Assembly (NCBI GenBank): GCA_937868025.1
Contig: CALMLJ010000342.1
Coordinates: 1-20,293, forward strand
Length of the DNA: 20,293 nt
Direction of reading: 5' to 3'
Origin: an uncultured Acidimicrobiaceae bacterium
Lineage (GTDB): Bacteria > Actinomycetota > Acidimicrobiia > Acidimicrobiales > Microtrichaceae
Part shown: piece by piece, positions 14,940 through 20,293 of the stretch
Position numbering within the stretch: the stretch's first letter is position 1
How the letters are laid out: each line of letters starts with the position of its first letter
Notes under the pieces: model-generated
Databases searched by the model: none
What the model saw: only the letters and a program-made list of their open reading frames with translations
Told to the model about the DNA's origin: nothing
Position numbers and translations under genes: made by a program

Positions 14940-16070
14940 GTGACGACCGACTATTACGAGCTCCTCGAGGTCAGCCAGACCTCGACGGCAGATGAGATCA
15001 AGCGGTCCTATCGGCGCCTGGCGTTGGAGTTCCATCCCGACAAGAACCCCGACAACCCCGAGGCCGAGGAGAAGTTCAAGGAACTGGCGCGCGCCTACGA
15101 GACCCTGAGCGACCCCGACCGGCGTGCCCGCTACGACCGGTTCGGGCCCGACGAGTCGATCAACATCGGCGACCCGTTCGGCAACGGTGGCATGGGCGGC
15201 CTCGGCGATCTGTTCGACGCCTTCTTCGGAGGCGGCGGCGGCGGTTCACCGTTCGGTGGTCGCCAGCGCGGCCCGTCGGGTCCGCCCCGCGGCCCCGACC
15301 TCGAGGCGGTCGCCTCGCTCTCGTTCACCGAGGCGGTCTTCGGTGCGCAGCACGACGTGAGTGTTCGCACCGCGGTCACGTGCGACGTGTGTTCCGGCAA
15401 GGGCGCGGCGGAGGGCAGCAGCGCGACGCAGTGCCCCGACTGCGGTGGCTCGGGCGAGGTTCGCTCGGTGCGTCAGACCATGCTCGGCCAGATCGTCTCG
15501 GCGTCGGTGTGTCGCACCTGCAGCGGACAGGGCGAGGTCGTCGAGGACCCGTGCGAGAACTGCTCGGGCGACGGCCGGGTCGTGACCGACAAGACGTACA
15601 CCGTCGACGTCCCGGCGGGCGTCGACACCGGCGCCACGTTGCGGCTCACCGGTCGCGGCGCGGTCGGTCCTCGTGGCGGTCCGGCGGGCGACCTCTACGT
15701 CAAGGTCTCGGTTGCTCCGCACGACCGGTTCGTCCGACAGGGGTTCGATCTCGTACACGACCTGCCGATCACGATGACCCAGGCGACGCTCGGTCACCAC
15801 ATCGCCTACGAGACCCTCGATGGCGACGAAGACCTCGTGATCCCGCGGGGCACCCAGTCGGGGCGTGTCTTCCGGCTGAAGGGCCGCGGCGTCCCGCATC
15901 TCGGCGGGCGAGGTCGTGGCGACCTGCTCGTCCGCGCCATCGTCCAGACGCCGACCGATCTGCGTCCGGCCGAGGCCGAGTTGCTCGAGCAGTTCGCCAA
16001 GCTCCGCGGCGACGAGGTCACCCCTGCCGACGGCGGGCTCCTCTCCCGCATCCGCAGCGCCTTCAAGTGA
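14940..16070 (+). CDS. dnaJ: Chaperone DnaJ (type I Hsp40)
   Basis: The 376-aa protein has the full type I layout. A J domain (about 3-68) contains HPDKN (HPD at 32-34, which stimulates DnaK ATPase). A G/F-rich linker follows (about 75-118). Four CxxCxGxG zinc motifs are at C148/C151, C165/C168, C191/C194 and C205/C208. The C-terminal substrate-binding domain runs from about 215. It delivers unfolded clients to DnaK. The start is GTG at 14940; the J-domain homology ([11 protein letters not shown]) begins at once. Only a weak purine-rich AGAAAGAG precedes it. It probably belongs to the CIRCE-controlled hrcA transcript. No dnaK/grpE is in the window, so this is likely the second (DnaJ2-type) copy common in actinobacteria; that is an inference from context. 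Confidence 0.97.
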   Translation: MTTDYYELLEVSQTSTADEIKRSYRRLALEFHPDKNPDNPEAEEKFKELARAYETLSDPDRRARYDRFGPDESINIGDPFGNGGMGGLGDLFDAFFGGGGGGSPFGGRQRGPSGPPRGPDLEAVASLSFTEAVFGAQHDVSVRTAVTCDVCSGKGAAEGSSATQCPDCGGSGEVRSVRQTMLGQIVSASVCRTCSGQGEVVEDPCENCSGDGRVVTDKTYTVDVPAGVDTGATLRLTGRGAVGPRGGPAGDLYVKVSVAPHDRFVRQGFDLVHDLPITMTQATLGHHIAYETLDGDEDLVIPRGTQSGRVFRLKGRGVPHLGGRGRGDLLVRAIVQTPTDLRPAEAELLEQFAKLRGDEVTPADGGLLSRIRSAFK

Positions 16071-16079
16071 GCTGACGAC

Positions 16080-16790
16080 GTGACGGGGCCGACCCATCGC
16101 GATGGCCCGATGGCCTTCGTTCCCGACCTCGACCATCCCGTGCTCGGCGACGACGACCGTCATCATCTGGCGCGGGTGCTCCGCGTCCGCGACGGCGACC
16201 CGATGGTCGTGTGCGACGGTGAGGGTCGCTGGCGACGCAGCCGGTTCGGCGACGACGCCGCGATCGAGGAAGGGCTCGGCGACGTCGCTGCGGTGCCGGC
16301 ACCGGCGCCGCTCCTGCAGGTCGGGTTCGCCCTGATCAAGGGTGATCGACCCGAGCTCGTCGTGCAGAAGCTCACCGAACTCGGCGTCGACCGCATCGTC
16401 CCGTTCACGTCCGATCACGGCGTGGTTCGGTGGGACCCCAAACGGGCGCAACGGCAGCACGAGCGCTTCGAACGCATTGCCCGCGAAGCGTCGATGCAAT
16501 GTCGTCGAACCCATCTGCCCGTGCTCGCCCCGGTGACCTCCTTCGCCGAGCTGGCGGTGGCCACCCCGCGTCCGCTCCTTGCCGACGTCGACGGCGCCGC
16601 GCTGGCGTCGGCCGCGGTCGCGCCCGACGCGGGCACCGTCACCGTGCTGATCGGGCCCGAGGGCGGATGGTCGGCGGCGGAACGCTCGGCCGGCCTGGCG
16701 GCGGTTCGTATCGGCGACCACGTGCTCCGCGCCGAGACGGCATCGATCGCAGCAGCGACGCTCTTGGCCGCGCTGCGCGCGAACCGCTGA
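16080..16790 (+). CDS. rsmE: 16S rRNA (uracil1498-N3)-methyltransferase RsmE
   Basis: The 236-aa SPOUT-class methyltransferase uses SAM to methylate N3 of U1498 in 16S rRNA helix 44. Diagnostic blocks are QKLTELGVDRIVPF (96-109), EASMQCRR (136-143), LIGPEGGWSAAE (190-201, the SAM-binding knot) and LRAETA (216-221). An N-terminal PUA-like domain has HHLARVLRVRDGD (28-40). The start is either GTG at 16080, nine nt after the dnaJ stop, or ATG at 16110; neither has a good ribosome site and the first fits operon coupling better. rsmE after dnaJ is a widespread order. Confidence 0.95.
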   Translation: MTGPTHRDGPMAFVPDLDHPVLGDDDRHHLARVLRVRDGDPMVVCDGEGRWRRSRFGDDAAIEEGLGDVAAVPAPAPLLQVGFALIKGDRPELVVQKLTELGVDRIVPFTSDHGVVRWDPKRAQRQHERFERIAREASMQCRRTHLPVLAPVTSFAELAVATPRPLLADVDGAALASAAVAPDAGTVTVLIGPEGGWSAAERSAGLAAVRIGDHVLRAETASIAAATLLAALRANR

Positions 16791-16835
16791 GTGCCCGTTC
16801 GCGACCCACGACAACGGAGGGTGAGATTCGGGCCG

Positions 16836-16858
16836 GACTCACCGTTCGACGGTGACTC
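16836..16858 (+). terminator. Hairpin terminator of the hrcA-dnaJ-rsmE operon
   Basis: TCACCGT, TCG, ACGGTGA (16839-16855) form a 7-bp stem with a tight loop, extendable by two pairs across one mismatch. It lies 46 nt after the rsmE stop and just before the -35 of the next gene. There is no T-tract. GGTGAG at 16820-16825 can pair with the left arm instead. Confidence 0.45.
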
Positions 16859-16864
16859 AGAGTG

Positions 16865-16894
16865 TTGATGAGCCGGAGAATCGTCCTCTACTAT
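16865..16894 (+). promoter_or_regulatory. Promoter of the BldD-like regulator
   Basis: TTGATG (16865-16870) and TACTAT (16889-16894) are separated by 18 bp, the best -35/-10 pair in the window. Transcription should start near 16901-16905, giving a leader of about 105 nt to the TTG at 17007. The leader carries no clear riboswitch. Confidence 0.65.
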
Positions 16895-16994
16895 CACCGA
16901 GCCGGTGACGAAGCGTGGCGACGGCCACTGGCGGCTTGGGAGAGCCGAATGGAGTACCCGGGAGCCCGATCGTGGCGCCCGGATCTGGGGAGAC

Positions 16995-17001
16995 AAGGGG
17001 A
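16995..17001 (+). promoter_or_regulatory. Ribosome binding site fixing the TTG start of the regulator
   Basis: AAGGGGA five nt before the TTG at 17007 supports this start over a GTG at 16905. Confidence 0.55.
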
Positions 17002-17006
17002 ACCAG

Positions 17007-17609
17007 TTGGCAGTCGACGACGAGGACCAGGCGTTCAAGGAGCTGTACGGCCGCAAGGTCGGGGAGCGGCTCCGGTTGATCCGGCGACAGAAGCGACTGT
17101 CGCTGCAGGACGTCGAAGCCACGTCCGACCAGGAGTTCAAGGCGTCGGTGCTCGGTGCCTACGAACGGGGCGAGCGGGCCATCTCGGTGCCGCGGCTCCA
17201 GCGCCTCGCCCGGTTCTACCGCGTGCCCGTCGACCAACTCTTGCCGTTCGACGAGGACGGCGACGCTCCCGGTGACGGCGCCGACGACGGTGCCCGCCGC
17301 GGGGTCGACACCGACGCTCCGACCAAGCTCGACCTCGCCCGCCTGGAGCACCTCGGTGGTACCGAGGCCGAGACGCTCAGCCGCTATGTCCGCATGATCC
17401 AGGTGCAACGCCAGGACTTCAACGGGCGCGTCCTCACGATCCGCCGCGACGACATGCGTGCGATCGCAGCGATCCTGGGTGTCGGTGAGGAGCACGCCGA
17501 TCGGCGGCTCGACGATCTCGGGCTCAAGCTCGGGAGCGCCCCCGCCGAGCCGGTGGACGCGTCAACCGATGCGCCCGCGGATGCGTCGGAGCCCGGCGGC
17601 CTCTCGTAA
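17007..17609 (+). CDS. BldD-like transcriptional regulator with c-di-GMP signature
   Basis: The 200-aa protein has an N-terminal XRE-type helix-turn-helix (about 10-80: VGERLRLIRRQKRLSLQDVE, then VLGAYERGERAISVPRLQRLA and FYRVPVDQLLP). An acidic linker (82-106) follows, then a helical C-terminal domain (107-172). This is the layout of BldD, the actinobacterial developmental repressor that dimerises on c-di-GMP. The known signature RxD-X8-RxxD is intact: RQD at 135-137, eight residues, RRDD at 146-149. The last 25 residues are a disordered Ala/Asp/Pro tail. TTG at 17007 is chosen because of the AAGGGGA site and because homology starts just after; a GTG at 16905 would add 34 unconserved residues. 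BldD in Streptomyces controls development genes; the targets here are unknown. Confidence 0.88.
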   Translation: MAVDDEDQAFKELYGRKVGERLRLIRRQKRLSLQDVEATSDQEFKASVLGAYERGERAISVPRLQRLARFYRVPVDQLLPFDEDGDAPGDGADDGARRGVDTDAPTKLDLARLEHLGGTEAETLSRYVRMIQVQRQDFNGRVLTIRRDDMRAIAAILGVGEEHADRRLDDLGLKLGSAPAEPVDASTDAPADASEPGGLS

Positions 17610-17618
17610 CCGGTCGTC

Positions 17619-17650
17619 TCGTGGCCGCTCGGCCTCGTAGCCGCTCGGCC
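17619..17650. repeat. 16-bp imperfect tandem repeat between convergent genes
   Basis: TCGTGGCCGCTCGGCC and TCGTAGCCGCTCGGCC are adjacent and differ at one base, filling most of the 49-nt gap between the two stop codons. Each unit can form only a short 4-bp GGCC hairpin, so a terminator role is weakly supported. Confidence 0.6.
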
Positions 17651-17658
17651 TTCTGCCG

Positions 17659-19707
17659 TCAGCGGCCGGCGGCGGCGAACAACTGGGGCACCATCCACGC
17701 GGCGAGTTCGACGAGCGCCGGCCCGGCGAGATGCAACCCGTCGGGGCGGTCGGCCTTGGTCGCGCCACGGGCCGCGATCCATCCGCGCACGTCGAGCACG
17801 GTCGAGTCCGTGAGCGCCGCGGCGGCGTGGAGGTCCTCGTTCCACCGGGTGAGCCACGCCGGATCGCAGTTGGAGTTCGTGGCGTCGCCGTCGCAGAAGA
17901 ACAGCCCGTTGGGCCGGAGCGGAACGGCAGGTGCCTCGAAGACCACGGCCGCGCCCTGCGCCGACAACAGCTTCGTCGCCTCGATGAACTGGTCGGTGCG
18001 AACGAGCGCCGCTTCGTCGGAGAGGAAGGGAGCGTCGTCGACGCCCTGGAAATCCGACACCACGTTGTCGTAGACGAGCACCACATCGGGATCGATCTCG
18101 GCGACGGCCGCCGCCCAGTGCTCCCGCCAGCTCGGACAGTCCTCGTCGCCGAACGAGCAGCCCAACACGGTGCGATCCCACAGCTTGACCAGGGGGTTGC
18201 CGAGCGCTGCGAGCCCGTTGGCGGCGCCACGTCCGGTGGAATCCCCGACGACCAGCACCTTCAGTTCCGCGCCACACCCGCTGGTCGGATCGGCGATCTC
18301 GTCGACCGTTGCGGGGTCGAACCCGCCGGTCGCCGCGTAGACGGTGGTGGTCGGAGCGGCGGTCACGCACGGCGGCGCGGTCGAAGGGGGAGGAGCCGGT
18401 GTCTCGTCGCCGGATCCCTCCGATGCCGTGGTCGATGGAGCGCCGGCGGGGGCCGTGTCGACGGGGTCGGGTACGGCGCCGAGCGATGCCTCGACCTGCT
18501 CGGTCGGGGTCGGCCCCTCGGGGACCGCCACGACCAGCGCGATGATCGCGGCCGCTGCGACCGCGATGCCGACGGGAATCCAACGACGTGGTCGCACCGT
18601 GCGTCGGATGAGCGGGAGTTCCACGACGTGGTGCAGGGCGACGGCGAGGACGGTTCCGCCGCCGAGCCCGACCAGGAGGCGCAGCCAGGTGCTGCGACCG
18701 GGGCCGAGCGCGACCATCAGCGGCCAGTGTGTGAGGTAGAGCGCGTAGGACGCACGGCCGAGGGCGGCCATCGGACGGGTGCCGAGGATCGCGCCCAGTG
18801 TCGGCAACGTCAGCGTGGCGGCGATCACGCCGCACCCGGCGATCGCGATCAGGGCGAACCCGCCGCGTGCGAGCCGGTCGTCGTCGGCATGCAGCCATGC
18901 CGCGGCGCCCGCGAGCACGATGGCCCCACCGGCGCCCCACACGACGATCGCTCGTCGCCAACGTTGCGTCGATGGGCCGGCCATCGGGGTGCGTCGCCAT
19001 GCCCACGCCAGCCCGGCGCCGATCGCGAGCGCCACCATCCGCACATCGGTGCCGAGGTAGGCGCGGTCGGCGGTGGCCGTCGAGTCGGGGCGCACCGCCC
19101 ATCCCCGTGCCAGCGCGATGGCGACGATCGCCGCGATGCCCGAGGGCACCGCCCATCGTCGGAAGCGAGCGTCCCGCAGGAGCAGGACGAGTACGAGTGG
19201 CCAGACGACATAGAACTGCTCCTCGATCGCGAGGCTCCAGAAGTGGCGGATCGGCGACGGCGCGGCGAACGAGCTGACGTACCCGCCGTGGCCGACCTGG
19301 TACCAGTTGGCCACCTGTGCGAACGCGGCGCCGATCTCGGCGGGGAGCGTTCGTTGGCGGTCGGCCCCCCAGACGCCCGTGGCCGAGGCGACCGCGATGG
19401 CGGCGAGGGTGCACCAGGCCAGTGGCCACAGCCGTCGGGCTCGGCGCCCCCAGAACGCCCGGAGCGAGACCCGTCCCGACCGGTCGTGTTCACCGATCAG
19501 CAGCGTGGTGATGAGGTAGCCGGAGAGGACGAAGAAGAGGTCGACCCCGACGAACCCGCCGGGGAGGACGTCGGGGTCGGCGTGGTAGACGACGACGGCG
19601 AGCACCGCGATCGCTCGGAGGCCGTCCAGCTCCGGCCGGCGCGTTGCCGGCTCGAGGATCGGGGTGTCGACGGTGGTCGACTCCGTCGGCTCGGCCACGA
19701 TCCCCAT
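17659..19707 (-). CDS. Acyltransferase_3-SGNH fusion (OafA-like O-acetyltransferase)
   Basis: The 682-aa protein has an N-terminal membrane acyltransferase_3 domain (about 25-395). Visible in it are ELDGLRAIAVLAVVVYH (26-42, H42), GVDLFFVLSGYLIT (54-67), the RRARRLWP patch (88-95) and HFWSLAIEEQFYVVWP (155-170). A Pro/Thr/Ser-rich extracytoplasmic linker (about 397-455) follows, then a C-terminal SGNH domain (about 480-680) with GDST (488-491, nucleophile Ser490) and DGLHL (656-660, D656/H659). In this architecture the membrane part passes acyl groups outward and the SGNH domain transfers them to a surface glycan. The target is unknown. A TAGCGT box sits six nt upstream of the ATG, so it is probably leaderless. 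The LysM gene is 37 nt upstream on the same strand. Confidence 0.93.
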   Translation of the reverse strand: MGIVAEPTESTTVDTPILEPATRRPELDGLRAIAVLAVVVYHADPDVLPGGFVGVDLFFVLSGYLITTLLIGEHDRSGRVSLRAFWGRRARRLWPLAWCTLAAIAVASATGVWGADRQRTLPAEIGAAFAQVANWYQVGHGGYVSSFAAPSPIRHFWSLAIEEQFYVVWPLVLVLLLRDARFRRWAVPSGIAAIVAIALARGWAVRPDSTATADRAYLGTDVRMVALAIGAGLAWAWRRTPMAGPSTQRWRRAIVVWGAGGAIVLAGAAAWLHADDDRLARGGFALIAIAGCGVIAATLTLPTLGAILGTRPMAALGRASYALYLTHWPLMVALGPGRSTWLRLLVGLGGGTVLAVALHHVVELPLIRRTVRPRRWIPVGIAVAAAAIIALVVAVPEGPTPTEQVEASLGAVPDPVDTAPAGAPSTTASEGSGDETPAPPPSTAPPCVTAAPTTTVYAATGGFDPATVDEIADPTSGCGAELKVLVVGDSTGRGAANGLAALGNPLVKLWDRTVLGCSFGDEDCPSWREHWAAAVAEIDPDVVLVYDNVVSDFQGVDDAPFLSDEAALVRTDQFIEATKLLSAQGAAVVFEAPAVPLRPNGLFFCDGDATNSNCDPAWLTRWNEDLHAAAALTDSTVLDVRGWIAARGATKADRPDGLHLAGPALVELAAWMVPQLFAAAGR

Positions 19708-19713
19708 GAGGGC

Positions 19714-19719
19714 ACGCTA
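19714..19719 (-). promoter_or_regulatory. Leaderless -10 box (TAGCGT) of the acyltransferase-SGNH gene
   Basis: On the minus strand TAGCGT is followed by six bases (GCCCTC) and the ATG at 19707, the same geometry as at 1964-1969 and 10241-10246. It lies in the 37-nt gap after the LysM gene, so the acyltransferase can be transcribed separately. Confidence 0.55.
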
Positions 19720-19744
19720 CCGACGGTCGGCCGGAAGGGTGACG

Positions 19745-20290
19745 TCAGAGGAACGGCGGCAGCTCGATGACCTGCCCGGAGAACACCAGGTCGGGATTGT
19801 CGGGGTCGATGAGCGATTCCCGGTTCAAGGCCACGAGGCGGCGCCAGTAGCCGTCGATCTCGTGGTTCGCGGCCGGGCGCCCGAGGTGGTTGGTCATCGC
19901 GACCTCGGCGACACGCCACAGGTGGTCGCCCGGGCCCATCACCCACAGGTTGGGGAGGTCCTCGAGAGGAGCTGAGGCCTGGGGCGTGGGCACGGTGTCG
20001 GTCGTCCCGATCGGTGCCGGATCGGCGGGAATCGTGGGTCCGGCCGCCGGTGGAGCGTGGTCGTTGGTCGGCTCCGTGGTGGTCGGCGTCGTCGTGGACG
20101 TGCTGCTCGTGGTGGAGGTGCTGGTCGTGGTGGAGGGGGTGGTCGTGGTTGAGGTGCTGGTTGTGGCGGGCGCCGGAGCGGCCGCGATGGTGACGCGCTC
20201 GGAGGTGGCGCCGGGCCCGGTCGCAACGCTCGCCATCACCCCCAACCCGATCAGACCGACGAGCGCCCGGCGGAGACGGGGCGGCGCCAT
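19745..20290 (-). CDS. Secreted or anchored LysM-domain protein with Thr/Ser-rich linker
   Basis: The 181-aa protein has a basic N-terminus (PPRLRRALVG) and a hydrophobic stretch (about 9-25) that looks like a signal peptide or anchor. A long Thr/Ser/Pro low-complexity linker (about 37-105) follows, then one C-terminal LysM-like domain (about 115-179). That domain begins WVMGPGDHLWRVAE and ends VFSGQVIELPP, with an enlarged middle loop (NHLGRPAANHEIDGYWRRLVALN). LysM domains bind peptidoglycan or related glycans. No catalytic domain is present. The ATG is three bases from the window edge, so upstream signals cannot be seen and a start further upstream cannot be excluded. Confidence 0.82.
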   Translation of the reverse strand: MAPPRLRRALVGLIGLGVMASVATGPGATSERVTIAAAPAPATTSTSTTTTPSTTTSTSTTSSTSTTTPTTTEPTNDHAPPAAGPTIPADPAPIGTTDTVPTPQASAPLEDLPNLWVMGPGDHLWRVAEVAMTNHLGRPAANHEIDGYWRRLVALNRESLIDPDNPDLVFSGQVIELPPFL

Positions 20291-20293
20291 GTT

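Noticed and set aside
17731..19770. 679-codon plus-strand frame antisense to the acyltransferase-SGNH gene
   Set aside because: The minus-strand frame has clear membrane and SGNH motifs; the plus frame is Arg/Gly/Asp-rich without domains.
1..20293. CRISPR array, tRNA/rRNA genes, insertion sequences or a prophage
   Set aside because: No spaced direct repeats, no cloverleaf-like or rRNA-like blocks, and no transposase or phage motifs were found on reading both strands.

Overview
The window is about 20 kb of compact, high-GC bacterial chromosome with very short gaps; no stretch longer than about 225 bases lacks a gene. Frequent GTG and TTG starts, TAnnnT -10 boxes placed directly before start codons (leaderless genes), a BldD-type regulator, a DUF6131 mini-gene and the core order holA-rpsT-lepA-hrcA-dnaJ-rsmE all point to an actinobacterium. 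The general look suggests Acidimicrobiia (Ilumatobacter-like), but that class assignment is an inference. I saw no tRNA, rRNA, insertion sequence, phage gene or CRISPR array.

Layout, left to right. (1) 47-1957, minus strand: an ACAD10/11-type phosphotransferase followed with zero spacing by a PAC2-family protein. (2) 2033-3036, plus: a thioredoxin-TPR (CnoX/YbbN-like) protein followed after 2 nt by a 97-aa HELVH mini-metallopeptidase-like protein. (3) 3151-6003, plus: a 950-aa single-chain polysaccharide protein made of a Wzy/WaaL-type polymerase or ligase, a Wzz-type co-polymerase and a BY-kinase-like domain with no P-loop. It converges, across a strong palindrome, on a minus-strand membrane acyltransferase (6034-7215). 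(4) 7441-10028, plus: comEA and comEC overlapping by 4 nt; the C-terminal region of comEC has no metallo-beta-lactamase metal ligands. The 3' end of comEC overlaps an antisense 51-aa DUF6131 membrane peptide. (5) 10253-11502, plus: a leaderless 79-aa unknown protein coupled by a 4-nt overlap to holA. (6) rpsT (minus) and lepA (plus) are divergent. (7) 13887-16790, plus: a CIRCE-controlled hrcA-dnaJ-rsmE heat-shock operon. (8) 17007-17609, plus: a BldD-like regulator carrying an intact c-di-GMP-binding signature. (9) 17659-20290, minus: a LysM envelope protein followed by a 682-aa acyltransferase-SGNH fusion.

Two themes recur. One is the cell surface: the Wzy-Wzz-pseudokinase fusion, two acyltransferases, LysM and the DNA-uptake pair. 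The other is translation and protein quality control: S20, EF4/LepA, HrcA, DnaJ, RsmE and the thioredoxin-TPR chaperone. The points most worth a second look are the three-domain polysaccharide fusion, the recurrent TAGCGT-N6-start leaderless promoter, the metal-ligand-less ComEC tail and the c-di-GMP signature of the regulator.
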